The notes beneath the pieces were generated by a model. That model was not told the origin of the DNA and ran no database searches. It worked only from the letters and a program-made list of their open reading frames with translations. The position numbers were made by a program, and so were the translations under genes. Positions 33,759 through 44,500 of a stretch of 64,000 nt of DNA are shown here, piece after piece (the first letter of the stretch is position 1; the number at the start of each line of letters is the position of its first letter). Source of the stretch: Bacillota bacterium (GTDB lineage: Bacteria > Bacillota > Clostridia > Lachnospirales > Bianqueaceae); NCBI GenBank assembly GCA_017441925.1, contig JAFRUE010000007.1, positions 310,001-374,000 on the forward strand, written 5' to 3'.

Positions 33759-36191
33759 TTACCAGAGCGGCTTCAGACCCCAGATGTCGCGGCTGTATTC
33801 CTTAATGGAACGGTCAGAGGCGAAGATCGGGAATCTGGCTGTGTTCATGATCGCCATCTGATTCCACTCGGCAGGATTACGGTAGACTCTGCTGGCCTCA
33901 TTCTGCGCACGGCAGTAATCGGCGAAATCCGCAAGGACCATGTACGGATCAGCGGAACCTGAACCGCTTCCGAGGATCAGAGAATTGACGATATCCGGAT
34001 AGTGGCTCAAAGAAGAGCCTTTGCCGATGCCCTGCTGCAGCATGTTAAGAATGCGGGACAGCCACGGATCGTTCTGGTAGTATACAAGCGGATTGTAGCC
34101 GCTTGCGGCCAGCTGCTTGACTTCATTGGCGCGCAGGCCGAAGATGAACATGTTCTCTTCGCCGACAGCATCCGCGATCTCGACGTTTGCACCGTCAAGC
34201 GTACCGATCGTGACAGCGCCGTTGACCATGAACTTCATGCAGCCTGTTCCGGAAGCCTCGCGCCCGGCAACAGAGATCTGTTCAGACAGCTCTGCTGCGG
34301 GGATCAGGATCTCGGCAACGGTCATCTTATAGTCTTCCAGGAATACGACTTTCAGCTTGGAAGACACGTCCGGATCATTGTTGATCATATCCGCGACCGA
34401 ACCGATCAGACGGATGATCTGCTTTGCGGCATAATATCCGGGAGCGGCTTTCGCGCCGAAGATGTAGGTCTTGGGCGTGAAGTCCATATTCGGATGATCC
34501 TTCAGCTCGCAGTAATCCCGCAGAATATGAAGGACGTCCAGCATCTGACGCTTGTACTCATGCAGACGCTTGGCCTGTACATCGAACATGGAATCCACGT
34601 CGACTTCAATGCCGTTATTGTCAAGAATATAGGCGGCAAGACGTTCCTTGTTGGCGCGTTTAGCCTTGGCAAAGGACTCCTGGAACGCTGCATCTTTGGC
34701 GTATTTGGCAAGCTCGTGCAGTTTTTCCGGATTCTTCATGTAATCCGGACCGATCGTGCGGTCGAGCAGCTGAGTGAGCTCAGGATTGCTCTGTCCAAGC
34801 CATCTTCTGTAGGTGATACCGTTTGTAACGTTGTGGAATTTATCCGGTGTGACCGTATAGAAATTATGGAATACGTCGTCCTTCAGGATCTGTGAATGCA
34901 GTGCGGATACACCGTTCACGGAAAAAGAACCCGCGATGGCAAGATTTGCCATACGGATTTCTCCGTACGCGATCACAGCCATCGAAGCGATCCTGTCCCA
35001 GTCACCGGGATAGTATTCCCACAGACTGTCGCAGAACCGTCGGTTGATCTCTTCGAGAATCTGGTGAAGACGCGGCAGGATTGACTTGAAAAGCGGCTCC
35101 GGCCAGCGCTCCAGCGCTTCACTCATAACGGTATGGTTGGTATAGGCGACGGTACGGGTCGTCAGATCCCACGCGTCGTCCCATGTCAGACCGTTCTCAT
35201 CCATCATGATACGCATCATTTCGGGAATGACCATCGCCGGATGCGTGTCATTGATCTGTATCACAACGTGATCCGGCAGGGAATCAAGCCGTCCGTAGAC
35301 CGCCATGTGTTTGTGGATGATCTCCTGCACGGACGCGGAAACAAAGAAATACTGCTGTTTCAGACGAAGGGATTTACCCTCTGTGTGCTTGTCTTCCGGA
35401 TAAAGGATCTTGGAGATGACCTCCGCCATCGCCTGGTTCTCGGAAGCTTTGAGGTAGTCGCCCTCGTTGAAGAGAGACATGTTGATCTGCATCGCGCTCT
35501 TGGCCTGCCACAGGCGCAGAGTATTGACGGTCTTGCTGTTATAGCCCGAGATCAGCATATCGTGAGGTACGGCAAGTACGGTATCATAACCGGTATGAAC
35601 GATCTGCAGGCGGGATTTCTTCCAGACTTCCTTGACTTCGCCGCCAAAGTGGACCTCAATGGTCTCACTGGGCTTGGCAACGAGCCAGCTCTGTCCGGAC
35701 TCCAGCCAGTTGTCCGGAAGCTCGATCTGCTGTCCGTCAACGATACGCTGACGGAACAGACCATACTCGTACAGAATGCTGAATCCGGTCGCGGGGTATT
35801 CAAGGCTTGACAGCGCGTCCATATAGCTGGCCGCAAGCCTGCCCAGACCGCCGTTGCCGAGCGCTGCATCCTGCTCTTCGTTATAATACAGATCGTCCAG
35901 AGAGGTGCCGAGCGTTTCCAGTGCACTCTCGAATTCTTCTGTCAGGCCGAGGTTGAAAACATTATTCCGCAGGGAACGTCCGAGAAGGAATTCCATGGAG
36001 AAGTAGTAAACCTGCTTGGCTCCTTTCTTGCGGATCTTTTCCTGCGTATCAACCCATTTATCCATGAGCAGATCACGGATCACAAGCGCGGTCGCATGAT
36101 ACAGCTGCTCTCTGTTCGCTTCCTGAAGATCTCTTCCAAAGTGCCTTATCAACTTGCTCCGGAGCAGCTCCAGTATCTCTCTCTTTGTCAT
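33759..36191 (-). CDS. glgP: Glycogen phosphorylase
   Basis: GlgP removes glucose 1-phosphate from the non-reducing ends of glycogen using PLP. The 810 residues have the family length and blocks such as YFSMEFLLGRSLRNN, GNGGLGRLAASYMDALSSLEYPA in parts, and the PLP lysine segment EASGTGCMKFMVNGA. In that segment Cys stands where most phosphorylases have Asn (GTGNMK); the Lys is intact. It follows glgA by 43 bases and forms the degradative arm of the operon. Confidence 0.96.
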   Translation of the reverse strand: MTKREILELLRSKLIRHFGRDLQEANREQLYHATALVIRDLLMDKWVDTQEKIRKKGAKQVYYFSMEFLLGRSLRNNVFNLGLTEEFESALETLGTSLDDLYYNEEQDAALGNGGLGRLAASYMDALSSLEYPATGFSILYEYGLFRQRIVDGQQIELPDNWLESGQSWLVAKPSETIEVHFGGEVKEVWKKSRLQIVHTGYDTVLAVPHDMLISGYNSKTVNTLRLWQAKSAMQINMSLFNEGDYLKASENQAMAEVISKILYPEDKHTEGKSLRLKQQYFFVSASVQEIIHKHMAVYGRLDSLPDHVVIQINDTHPAMVIPEMMRIMMDENGLTWDDAWDLTTRTVAYTNHTVMSEALERWPEPLFKSILPRLHQILEEINRRFCDSLWEYYPGDWDRIASMAVIAYGEIRMANLAIAGSFSVNGVSALHSQILKDDVFHNFYTVTPDKFHNVTNGITYRRWLGQSNPELTQLLDRTIGPDYMKNPEKLHELAKYAKDAAFQESFAKAKRANKERLAAYILDNNGIEVDVDSMFDVQAKRLHEYKRQMLDVLHILRDYCELKDHPNMDFTPKTYIFGAKAAPGYYAAKQIIRLIGSVADMINNDPDVSSKLKVVFLEDYKMTVAEILIPAAELSEQISVAGREASGTGCMKFMVNGAVTIGTLDGANVEIADAVGEENMFIFGLRANEVKQLAASGYNPLVYYQNDPWLSRILNMLQQGIGKGSSLSHYPDIVNSLILGSGSGSADPYMVLADFADYCRAQNEASRVYRNPAEWNQMAIMNTARFPIFASDRSIKEYSRDIWGLKPLW

Positions 36192-36234
36192 ATTTATCCT
36201 CTTTCTCTGCTATATATTATCGGTCGGACGTTAA

Positions 36235-37668
36235 TTAACGTTTGCCTGTGATCTTGCGGTAAAGAGCGGTGTACTCCTTAGCCGGCTTCTTCCAGCTGTA
36301 ATCGATCGTCATCGCGTTATGCATCAGCTGACGCCAGGCTTCTTTATCTCTGTATAAGGCCTCAGCCTGACGGATCACGTAGAGCATGTCGTCCGCGTTG
36401 TAATTGGCAAAGGTGAAACCGTTGCCCTGTCCTTCATAATACGGATGAACGGTGTCCTTAAGTCCGCCTGTTTCTCTGACGACAGGAATCGTACCATAGC
36501 GCATCGCGATCATCTGTGAAAGTCCGCAGGGCTCGCTCTTACTCGGCATCAGGAAGATATCCGCGCCGGCATAGATCTTCTGCGCGAGATCCGCGTTGAA
36601 CGTGATCTTGGCAGAAACTTTTGCCGGATACTCATTCTGCGCCTGGCGGAACATTTCCTCATACTGATAGTCTCCGGTACCGAGAACAACCAGCTGCATA
36701 TCGTCGTCAAGCAGGGAATTCATCGCGTAACGTACAAGATCCAGACCCTTGTGGTCAACCAAACGCGTGATCATCGCGATCATCGGAACGTCAGGACGCT
36801 CCGGCAGTCCGAGAAGCTTCTGCAGACTGACCTTATTGATCTCTTTCTTGTTCGGATAGCGGGCCGTGTAGTTGGCGAACAGATGCGTATCCTTGTGCGG
36901 ATCATAGACCTCGGTATCGATACCGTTGATGATGCCGGAGACCTTGTCCTTCTCCTGACGCAGCATCCACTGCATACCGTGTCCGTAGAAATCGTACTGG
37001 ATCTCCTGCGCGTAGGTCGGGCTTACGGTCGATACCCATGCGGAAGAAACGATCGCGGCCTTCATCAGGTTGACATTGCCGTCGAACTGCAGCCAGCCGT
37101 TGTCGTACTTGTCGCGGGACATGCCGAAAACATATTCCAGAACGTCCGGTCCGAAAATCCCCTGATACTGGATATTATGGATCGTGAAAAGCACGCGCAG
37201 ATCCTTGCAGCACGGCACTTCGTTCCGGTAGAACTCCTCCAGGAATACCGGGATCAGCGCGGTCTGCCAGTCATTGCAGTGCAGGACGTCGGGCTGGAAA
37301 TCGATATGCTGCAGGATCTCCAGAACGGCCTTGCTGAAGAACGCGAAACGCTCCGCGTCATCGAAATAGCCGTACAGGCCTTTCCTGCCGAAATAATACT
37401 TGTTGTCCAGGAAATAATAAGTCACTCCGTCAGCCTCGGCCGTGAAAACGCCGCAGTACTGCGTTCTCCATGCCAGCGGCACCCAGACGACCTTAAGGAA
37501 CGTCATCTGATTCTTGAGATTCTCGGGAATATCCTGATACAGAGGGAGAATGACGCGGGCATCAACACCCTGCTTTACAAGCGCTTTGGGAAGGGCGCCG
37601 GCGACGTCGCCGAGTCCTCCGGATTTGATAAAGGGAGCCGCTTCCGATGCGGCAAACAGAACTTTCAT
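36235..37668 (-). CDS. glgA: Glycogen synthase (ADP-glucose)
   Basis: GlgA adds glucose from ADP-glucose to growing alpha-1,4 chains (GT5 family). The 477-residue frame starts at MKVLFAASE with GGAGG upstream; seven further upstream codons are not family-like. The donor/acceptor-site motif KSGGLGDVAGALPKAL is at residues 15-30, and the C-terminal half has the GT-B features LMPSKSEPCGLSQMIAMRYG. It lies between glgD and glgP. No branching enzyme gene (glgB) is in this operon. Confidence 0.97.
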   Translation of the reverse strand: MKVLFAASEAAPFIKSGGLGDVAGALPKALVKQGVDARVILPLYQDIPENLKNQMTFLKVVWVPLAWRTQYCGVFTAEADGVTYYFLDNKYYFGRKGLYGYFDDAERFAFFSKAVLEILQHIDFQPDVLHCNDWQTALIPVFLEEFYRNEVPCCKDLRVLFTIHNIQYQGIFGPDVLEYVFGMSRDKYDNGWLQFDGNVNLMKAAIVSSAWVSTVSPTYAQEIQYDFYGHGMQWMLRQEKDKVSGIINGIDTEVYDPHKDTHLFANYTARYPNKKEINKVSLQKLLGLPERPDVPMIAMITRLVDHKGLDLVRYAMNSLLDDDMQLVVLGTGDYQYEEMFRQAQNEYPAKVSAKITFNADLAQKIYAGADIFLMPSKSEPCGLSQMIAMRYGTIPVVRETGGLKDTVHPYYEGQGNGFTFANYNADDMLYVIRQAEALYRDKEAWRQLMHNAMTIDYSWKKPAKEYTALYRKITGKR

Positions 37669-37732
37669 ATTTATACCTCCTTCAGACATAATCGGAATAT
37701 GCCTGCAGTTTTAATTGCGTCTTACAGAAACC

Positions 37733-38857
37733 TTATACAAGGCTGCCCTTGGACAGAACTGTCGGGAACTTCTGGTAACCGAACAGCTTGCGGTTCTGAC
37801 GGATAACGACGTCCTTATCAGCGATCACATAGTTGATCTGGCTGCCGGACTGGATCTCAGTATCCTGCATCAGAATGGAATTCTGAACGATCGCGCCTTT
37901 ACGGACGTGGACTCCGCGGAAGATGATACTGTTCTCAACGGTTCCTTCGATCAGGCAGCCGTCAGCGATCAGAGAATTGGAAACAACACTGTCGTTACGG
38001 TATTCCGTAGGAACTTCATCACGGATCTTAGTAAAGATGCTGTTGTTGTCAATGAACAGATCGCGGCGGACATCGTCGTTGAGCAGCTCCATATTGCTGT
38101 CGAAATATGAAGCGATCGACGTAATGATGTTGAAGTAATTCCTGCACTCGTATCCATAGATCTTGAGGTCATGCAGATGAGCCTGCAGAACGTCTCTGCG
38201 GAAGCCGTACAGATTGTGGCTGCTGCACTGCTGGATCAGGGATTCAAGCAGAGATTTCCGGATGATCAGGGTTCCGACGGAAAGATTGTTGCGGTCCATC
38301 GCAGGGTTGATCGTAACGTCCGTAACTTTCTCATCCTCGTCAAGGGACAGGAAGCAGAACTGGCTGTAGGACTCGTTCGTGAAATTGCCCTTCTTGTACA
38401 GAAGCGTGATGTCCGCGTTCTTCTCGATGTGCTGTGCCAGCATATCGTCGAAGGTCATGTTGGTGATCATGTCCGCGTCGGTCATCAGAACGTATTCCTC
38501 AGAAGAACGGCGGATGAAATTGGTAATGTTCGCAAGCGCTTCCATGCGTCCGCGGAAATTGGTCGCATAGTTGACGGACGCGGGATTGGAGAACGGCGGC
38601 AGGATGTAGAGTCCGTCTTTCTTACGGGCAAGATCCCACTCCTTACCGGATCCGACATGGTCCATCAGAGATGAATAGTTCGTCCGGGTGATCATTCCGA
38701 TCTTGGTAATGCCGGAATTGACCATACTGGACAGGATGAAATCGATGATCCTGTATCGTCCGCCGAACGGAATCGAAGCGATGGAACGAAGCTGTGTGAG
38801 AGTCTTTAAATCTTCTTCGTATTTATAGGTGAAAATGATACCCAGTGTGCTCTTCAT
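37733..38857 (-). CDS. glgD: Glucose-1-phosphate adenylyltransferase subunit GlgD
   Basis: This is a non-catalytic or regulatory partner of GlgC. The 374 residues have the nucleotidyltransferase fold ([20 protein letters not shown]) but lack the nucleotide-binding GGxGSRL loop near the N-terminus, reading [16 protein letters not shown] instead, as is usual for GlgD. The C-terminal left-handed helix repeats are present ([19 protein letters not shown]). The start overlaps the glgC stop by four bases, so the two subunits are made together. Confidence 0.95.
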   Translation of the reverse strand: MKSTLGIIFTYKYEEDLKTLTQLRSIASIPFGGRYRIIDFILSSMVNSGITKIGMITRTNYSSLMDHVGSGKEWDLARKKDGLYILPPFSNPASVNYATNFRGRMEALANITNFIRRSSEEYVLMTDADMITNMTFDDMLAQHIEKNADITLLYKKGNFTNESYSQFCFLSLDEDEKVTDVTINPAMDRNNLSVGTLIIRKSLLESLIQQCSSHNLYGFRRDVLQAHLHDLKIYGYECRNYFNIITSIASYFDSNMELLNDDVRRDLFIDNNSIFTKIRDEVPTEYRNDSVVSNSLIADGCLIEGTVENSIIFRGVHVRKGAIVQNSILMQDTEIQSGSQINYVIADKDVVIRQNRKLFGYQKFPTVLSKGSLV

Positions 38858-40068
38858 GACTGATCCGCTTCCTTTCGTACGTTTTCTCCAGCCATAACGC
38901 CGGGTGCAACACTTGCTCCGGCCTCAACCTTGATATTTTCGCCGATAACGGCAATCGCGCCGGGCTCGCATTCTTCCTTGGGAGCACCGACCACAGCGCC
39001 CTTCTCAATGACCGCGTCCTGTGCAACGATCGAATAACGGACGACCGCACCGTCCTCGATCACCGCGTTCGGAAGGATCACACTGTCTTCAACAACAGCA
39101 TCCTTGCCGACATATACACCGTGGAAAATCACGGAATGCCCGACTTTGCCTCTGATCTCAGCGCCTTCGGTGATGATCGAATTGCGGACCTCCGCTCCGG
39201 CAGCGATATAATGCGGCTGCTGATTCGGGTTGCGGGAATAGATTCTCCAGTCCGGATCGTTCAGCTTGATCGGGCTGTCCTCGCCGAGCAGCTCCATGTT
39301 GGCTTCCCAGAGGGATTCGATCGTTCCGACGTCCTTCCAGTAATCGTCGAATTCATAAGCCATCAGAGTCTCCCCTGCGCCAAGCATAGCGGGAATGATG
39401 TTCTTTCCAAAATCGTTCTCGGACTTCGGATTCGCCTCATCCTCTACCAGATATTTCTTAAGCTTGCTCCAGGTAAAGACGTAGATGCCCATCGAAGCCT
39501 TGGTCGACTTCGGGTGTTTCGGCTTCTCTTCGAATTCGTAGATATGGTTGTTCTCATCAGTGTTCATGATGCCGAAACGGCTCGCTTCCGCAAGCGTAAC
39601 GTTCAGAACAGCGATCGTGCAGGCTGCTTCATTTGCCTTGTGATACTCCAGCATTTTGTTATAATCCATCTTATAGATGTGGTCGCCGGACAGAACAACG
39701 ACGTATTCCGGATCATAGTTCTCTATAAACTGGATGTTCTGATAGATCGCGTTAGCAGTACCCTTGTACCACTCGCCTACCTTACCGTGCATGTAAGGAG
39801 GCAGGATCGCGGCGCCGCCGAAATTACGGTCAAGATCCCAGGGACCGCCGTTGCCGATATAAGTGTTAAGATCGAGAGGCATGTACTGTGTCAGGACACC
39901 GACGGTATCGATGCCGGAATTGACACAGTTGCTTAAGGGAAAATCGATGATTCTGTACTTCCCTCCAAAAGGAACCGCAGGCTTTGCAATGTCTTTTGTC
40001 AAAACTCCGAGACGGCTTCCCTGACCGCCCGCAAGCAGCATTGCGATGCATTCTTTTTTGAGCTTCAT
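38854..40068 (-). CDS. glgC: Glucose-1-phosphate adenylyltransferase catalytic subunit
   Basis: GlgC makes ADP-glucose from ATP and glucose 1-phosphate, the committed step of glycogen synthesis. The 404 residues have the catalytic loop [20 protein letters not shown] near residues 11-30, [20 protein letters not shown], and a C-terminal beta-helix with repeated hexapeptides. It is the first gene of the glg operon, with AGGAGG before the ATG and a promoter at 40118-40146. Confidence 0.97.
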   Translation of the reverse strand: MKLKKECIAMLLAGGQGSRLGVLTKDIAKPAVPFGGKYRIIDFPLSNCVNSGIDTVGVLTQYMPLDLNTYIGNGGPWDLDRNFGGAAILPPYMHGKVGEWYKGTANAIYQNIQFIENYDPEYVVVLSGDHIYKMDYNKMLEYHKANEAACTIAVLNVTLAEASRFGIMNTDENNHIYEFEEKPKHPKSTKASMGIYVFTWSKLKKYLVEDEANPKSENDFGKNIIPAMLGAGETLMAYEFDDYWKDVGTIESLWEANMELLGEDSPIKLNDPDWRIYSRNPNQQPHYIAAGAEVRNSIITEGAEIRGKVGHSVIFHGVYVGKDAVVEDSVILPNAVIEDGAVVRYSIVAQDAVIEKGAVVGAPKEECEPGAIAVIGENIKVEAGASVAPGVMAGENVRKEADQS

Positions 40069-40117
40069 TTCAAAACCTCCTGACAGATGACATGATTAAA
40101 GATATACTGCCTTCTTA

Positions 40118-40146
40118 AGCATAACATACTTCCTCTACAAATTCAA
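40118..40146 (-). promoter_or_regulatory. Sigma-A promoter of the glgC operon
   Basis: Minus strand: -35 TTGAAT (40146-40141), a 17-base spacer, TG one base before the -10, and -10 TATGCT (40123-40118). The leader is about 45 bases. Confidence 0.78.
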
Positions 40147-40171
40147 GGAAGGAAGACTCTGTTTTTTACAA

Positions 40172-42169
40172 TTACGATACACTTGGCATTCCCGGGAACG
40201 GGATTCCCGCCAGACGGAGGAAGTCTTCTTCCGAATAGACAGGAATGCCGAGAGCCTGAGCTTTTTTGTTCTTGCCGGACGTGCTGGTCACGTCGTTATT
40301 GACCAGGCAGAACGTCTTTGCGCTGACTGAGCCGGAGACCTTGCCGCCCATATTGCGAATGATCTCCGTCAGCTCATCGCGGTTCTCAAAATGCTCCAGA
40401 CTGCCGGTGATGACAATGGTCTTACCGGTAAGCGGCGTGCTTCCGGTCTCTTCGGCCGGAGCCAGATCCAGCACCTTGAGCAGTTCTTCTGTGATCCGGC
40501 GGTTGTCCGGAACTGTGAAATAACCATGGATCCGCTCTGCTCCGCGGTCCGCGAAGCCTTCAATGGCCGCGATCTCTTCCGGATCTGCATCCATGAGCTT
40601 ATGCACATCCTGCCCGAAAGCACCGGCAAGTGCTCTTGCATTGGCCGGCCCGACACCCGGAATACCGATTGCCGCAAGCAGACGGTAAGCCTGTGTATGA
40701 CGCGACGCCTCGATGGATTCGATCAGATTAGCCGCGGATCTGTCCCCAAAACCCTCCATCGCGGCTATCTCCGCTTCATGATCACCGAGCCGGTACAGAT
40801 CCGGATACTCCGTGAGGAATCCGGCATCGATCATGCGCTCGAGCGTTGCCTCGGAGAGCCCACCGATATTCATGCAGGGACGTGATACGTAATGGGTAAA
40901 AGCCTGCAGGATCCTTGCAGGACAATCCGGATTGGTGCAGACAAGCACACGTGCCTCATGATCCTGTACAACGGCGGTCTCCGCACCGCATCGCGGACAG
41001 GCATCCGGGATCGTGAGCGTACCGGATGCCGTCAGGTTACGGCTGATCTGCGGGATGATCATATTTGCCTTATAGACAAGGATCCTGTCCCCGATACCAA
41101 GCTTCAGGCTCTCGATAATGCTCAGATTATGGACAGAAGCGCGCTGTACAGTCGTTCCCTCCAGTTCGACCGGATCAAAAACCGCAACAGGATTGATCAG
41201 TCCGGTACGTGATGTCTGCCACTCCACGTCCAGCAATGTCGTCTCTGCCGTTTCATCCATCCATTTGAAAGCCATTGAATCGCGCGGGAACTTGGCTGTG
41301 CGTCCGAGCGACGCGGAATAGGATATGCTGTCGTAGGTTAGCACAAGACCATCGGACGGATAGGCAAAAGTACGGATTTTTTCTTCATAGGAAGAAATAG
41401 CGTCTGAAACCGTTTCCTGCGTGACAGGGATGTATTCGACAACTTCAAATCCCATGTCCGCCAGACGTCTGAGTCCGTCGATCTTGGAATCAGACGTGAA
41501 AGGCTGATCGCCCTCGACAGGATCCGAATCGATCAGAGTATAGAGAATGCAGTGGACATGACGGGCGGCCGTGACGCTCGAGTCAAGCTGACGCACGGAT
41601 CCGCTGCAGAGATTCCGGGGATTTTTGTACTGCTCCTCCGGAGGCAGATTCTGATTGATCTTTTCAAAATCCGCATAGGAGATCACTGCTTCTCCGCGTA
41701 CCGTCAGCCGTCCGCGGAAGGGAATCGAGAGCGGCAGTCCACGGAAAGTTCTTGCGTTATCCGTGATCAGTTCGCCGATCTCACCGTTCCCCCGGGTGAC
41801 CGCCTGGACAAGAGAGCCGCCATCATAGGTGAGGACGACGGTCAGACCGTCCATTTTCCATGAGAGCTCGCCTGTATGGGGTCCGAGCCAGGCCGCCAGA
41901 TCTTCTCTGCTCTTGGTCTTGTCCAGAGACAGCATCGGCCGCGCGTGAGCGACCTTCGGAAGCTCTGTCGAGACAACATATCCGACTTTCTGGGTTGGAC
42001 TGCCGGACAGTACAATGCCGCTCTCCTTCTCAAGAGACGCAAGCTCATCATACAGCGCGTCGTATTCATGATCGGACATGATCTCACGCGCTTCCTGATA
42101 ATAAGCAAAAGAGGCCCTGTCCAGCAGAGCGATCAGTTCTTTCATCCGAGAGATATGTTCATTCTGCAT
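40172..42169 (-). CDS. ligA: NAD-dependent DNA ligase, divergent LigA form
   Basis: This enzyme seals nicks using NAD+. The 665 residues include an Ia-like N-terminus with DHEYDALYDEL, the adenylation motif WKMDGLT (K105, D107, G108), and a four-Cys zinc site (CPRCGA and CTNPDCPA). HhH repeats follow, with a C-terminal BRCT domain (about 585-665, GKTIVITGSLEHFENRDEL). The core departs from housekeeping LigA: WKMDGL replaces LKIDGL and RGNGEIGE (126-133) replaces RGDGTTGE. It may be a second, specialised ligase. It follows the UvrD/PcrA gene by 18 bases. Confidence 0.93.
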   Translation of the reverse strand: MQNEHISRMKELIALLDRASFAYYQEAREIMSDHEYDALYDELASLEKESGIVLSGSPTQKVGYVVSTELPKVAHARPMLSLDKTKSREDLAAWLGPHTGELSWKMDGLTVVLTYDGGSLVQAVTRGNGEIGELITDNARTFRGLPLSIPFRGRLTVRGEAVISYADFEKINQNLPPEEQYKNPRNLCSGSVRQLDSSVTAARHVHCILYTLIDSDPVEGDQPFTSDSKIDGLRRLADMGFEVVEYIPVTQETVSDAISSYEEKIRTFAYPSDGLVLTYDSISYSASLGRTAKFPRDSMAFKWMDETAETTLLDVEWQTSRTGLINPVAVFDPVELEGTTVQRASVHNLSIIESLKLGIGDRILVYKANMIIPQISRNLTASGTLTIPDACPRCGAETAVVQDHEARVLVCTNPDCPARILQAFTHYVSRPCMNIGGLSEATLERMIDAGFLTEYPDLYRLGDHEAEIAAMEGFGDRSAANLIESIEASRHTQAYRLLAAIGIPGVGPANARALAGAFGQDVHKLMDADPEEIAAIEGFADRGAERIHGYFTVPDNRRITEELLKVLDLAPAEETGSTPLTGKTIVITGSLEHFENRDELTEIIRNMGGKVSGSVSAKTFCLVNNDVTSTSGKNKKAQALGIPVYSEEDFLRLAGIPFPGMPSVS

Positions 42170-42187
42170 GGCAACGCCTCCAGCTAT

Positions 42188-44428
42188 TTATTGTACTTTT
42201 TTAAGGCCGGCAAGGCCCGCGAGGAGCTTTTTGGTGCCGACTCTGGTGAATGCAACGGTGACCTGTGTATCGGCCGGGAGCTTCTCGACAGCCTCAACGA
42301 CACCGAGACCGAATTTCCTGTGCGTGACCTGGTCTCCGATGTTCCATTCTTCGTCGGAAGCCGGAGCCTGTACGACCGGCTGATCCATCATTCTGCGGAT
42401 TTCGTTCTGGCTGCTTTCGGAAGTGTACTGTTTGACGAATTTACGGGTCTGTCCGTAGACCGTCCTGGACGCGTCATTCTTCTGAATGATCTCATTGCGT
42501 CCGCTCTCTTCTTCCTCTTTTACCTCATCCGGGATTTCTTCCAGAAATCTGGATTCTTTATTCTCTTCCTGCATTCCGTGATTCCTCCTGTATCTTGCAT
42601 GTGTCATGTATAGCTTTTTCTGCGCGCGGGTAATGCCCACATAGCACAGACGCCGTTCTTCCTGGATTTCGTCTTCTCCTTCGCTGATGCTCATGAAGCT
42701 CGGGAAAAGTCCTTCTTCCATACCGGCCATGAAAACGACCGGAAATTCAAGTCCCTTGGCGCTGTGAAGCGTCATCAGCGAGACCGCGTCAGCATTCTCA
42801 TCATAATTGTCGATCGCTGCTACGAGAGACAGTTCTTCGACAAGACCTGCGAGTGACGGATCTTCAGATGTTTCCTCATAGATGGAAATGCGGTTCTTAA
42901 GCTCCTCGACGTTCTCTTCGCGGTCGGGGAAACGGTCCGCATCGTCTGTCATAAGGTAGGTCATATAATCGATCCGGGTCAGGATGCTGTCCAGGATCTC
43001 TGTCAGCAATACCTCCGGATCGGCAGCCTTCTCACGGTATTCATCGATCATGTCGGCAAACTCCGTAAGCTTGGCAGCTGCTCTGCCCATCTCCTGACTG
43101 CTGTCGCGGATCTGTTCGATAAAACCTTTGCCTGTCTCGGCCATCTGCTGCGTTAAAAGCTCCTGTGTACGGCTCCCGATCCCTCGTTTGGGAACGTTCA
43201 GGATCCGCTGACCGGCCGCATAATCATGATCATTTGTGATCAGACGCAGATAACTGAGCAGATCCTTGATCTCTTTGCGCTGATAGAACGGTACGCCGGC
43301 ATACAGTCTATAGGGGATCGAATCCCGCAGCAAGGCCTCCTCCAGCGCGCGGGATTGCGCGTTTGTACGGAACAGGACTGCCATAGAGCGGTAAGATGTT
43401 CCGTTCGCGTAAAGCTGCTGCATCTGACCGGCTATATATCCGGCTTCCTCATTCTCTGTTGTGGCCTGATGTACGATGATCCTGTCGCCTTCCGGATTGC
43501 CGGTCCAGAGCGTTTTCTCCTTACGGCTCTGGTTGTTGCGGATCACTTCATTGGCTGCCCGCAGGATCTTCTTGGTCGACCGGTAATTCTCTTCCAGACG
43601 GATCACAGTACAGTCCGGAAAATCTTTTTCAAAATCGAGAATATTCTGGATGTTCGCGCCGCGGAAACGGTAGATCGACTGATCATCATCCCCTACCACG
43701 CAGATGTTGTGGTATTTTGAGGAAAGAAGCCGGATCCACTGGTACTGGGCCGTATTCGTATCCTGATACTCATCGACCATGATATACCGGAACTGTTCCT
43801 GATACTTGTCGAGAACATCGTGGTGTTCCTTAAATAGACGTACGCACTGGGACAGAATATCGTCGAAATCCATCGCCTGACTGCGCATCATTTCCTGGCA
43901 GTATTTCCGGTACAGCTTCGCGAGGATTTCCTCAGCGTAATTGCCCTTAGCCTTCGCTTCGTATTCGTCCGGACCGATCATGTGGTTCTTTGCATGGCTG
44001 ATAATATTCAGCACAAGTTTTGGCGGGAAATTGCGGTCACTGACGTTCAGGTCCTTGAGGATCCGTTTGATCAGGGCTTTCTGATCCTCCGGATCGTATA
44101 CGGAGAAATTATGATCATACCCGATCCTGTCTCCGTATCTCCTCAGCATCCGTAAACAGCAGGAATGGAACGTGGAGATCCACGCGTCCTTCACGCTCTC
44201 TCCGGCGAGCCGGTCTGCGCGTTCCCGCATCTCTCCTGCAGCTTTGTTCGTAAAAGTGATCGCAAGGATCCTGTATGCCGGGACATGCATTTCCTCGATC
44301 AGATACGCGATCCGGTTTGTAATGACACGGGTCTTGCCGCTTCCTGCGCCGGCAAGGATCAGGACCGGTCCTTCCGTCTGGAAAACAGCTTTGCGCTGCA
44401 TGTCATTCAATTGTTCAAATCTGTTCAT
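42188..44428 (-). CDS. pcrA: UvrD/PcrA-type superfamily 1 DNA helicase
   Basis: This is a 3'-5' helicase for repair and replication-conflict resolution. The 746 residues show motif I AGAGSGKTRVITNRIAYL (26 onward), motif II VDEYQDTN, motif III VGDDDQSIYRFRGA, motif IV LEENYRSTKKIL, motif V LMTLHSAKGLEFPVVF and motif VI EERRLCYVGITRAQ. The C-terminal region after 680 includes the short DQVTHRKFGLGVVEAVE segment that in PcrA contacts RNA polymerase. AGGAG precedes the ATG. It is paired with ligA. Confidence 0.95.
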   Translation of the reverse strand: MNRFEQLNDMQRKAVFQTEGPVLILAGAGSGKTRVITNRIAYLIEEMHVPAYRILAITFTNKAAGEMRERADRLAGESVKDAWISTFHSCCLRMLRRYGDRIGYDHNFSVYDPEDQKALIKRILKDLNVSDRNFPPKLVLNIISHAKNHMIGPDEYEAKAKGNYAEEILAKLYRKYCQEMMRSQAMDFDDILSQCVRLFKEHHDVLDKYQEQFRYIMVDEYQDTNTAQYQWIRLLSSKYHNICVVGDDDQSIYRFRGANIQNILDFEKDFPDCTVIRLEENYRSTKKILRAANEVIRNNQSRKEKTLWTGNPEGDRIIVHQATTENEEAGYIAGQMQQLYANGTSYRSMAVLFRTNAQSRALEEALLRDSIPYRLYAGVPFYQRKEIKDLLSYLRLITNDHDYAAGQRILNVPKRGIGSRTQELLTQQMAETGKGFIEQIRDSSQEMGRAAAKLTEFADMIDEYREKAADPEVLLTEILDSILTRIDYMTYLMTDDADRFPDREENVEELKNRISIYEETSEDPSLAGLVEELSLVAAIDNYDENADAVSLMTLHSAKGLEFPVVFMAGMEEGLFPSFMSISEGEDEIQEERRLCYVGITRAQKKLYMTHARYRRNHGMQEENKESRFLEEIPDEVKEEEESGRNEIIQKNDASRTVYGQTRKFVKQYTSESSQNEIRRMMDQPVVQAPASDEEWNIGDQVTHRKFGLGVVEAVEKLPADTQVTVAFTRVGTKKLLAGLAGLKKVQ

Positions 44429-44454
44429 TCAATACTCCTGTGATTCTTATGTTC

Positions 44455-44485
44455 AAAAAAAGGCCGGACACATATGCATCCGGCC
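44455..44485 (-). terminator. Rho-independent terminator of the repeat-bearing membrane protein gene
   Basis: Minus strand: GGCCGGA pairs with TCCGGCC around a 10-base loop, followed by seven T. It separates the aminopeptidase-trxB-membrane protein set from pcrA-ligA. Confidence 0.88.
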
Positions 44486-44500
44486 CCAAAAGAGCGGATC

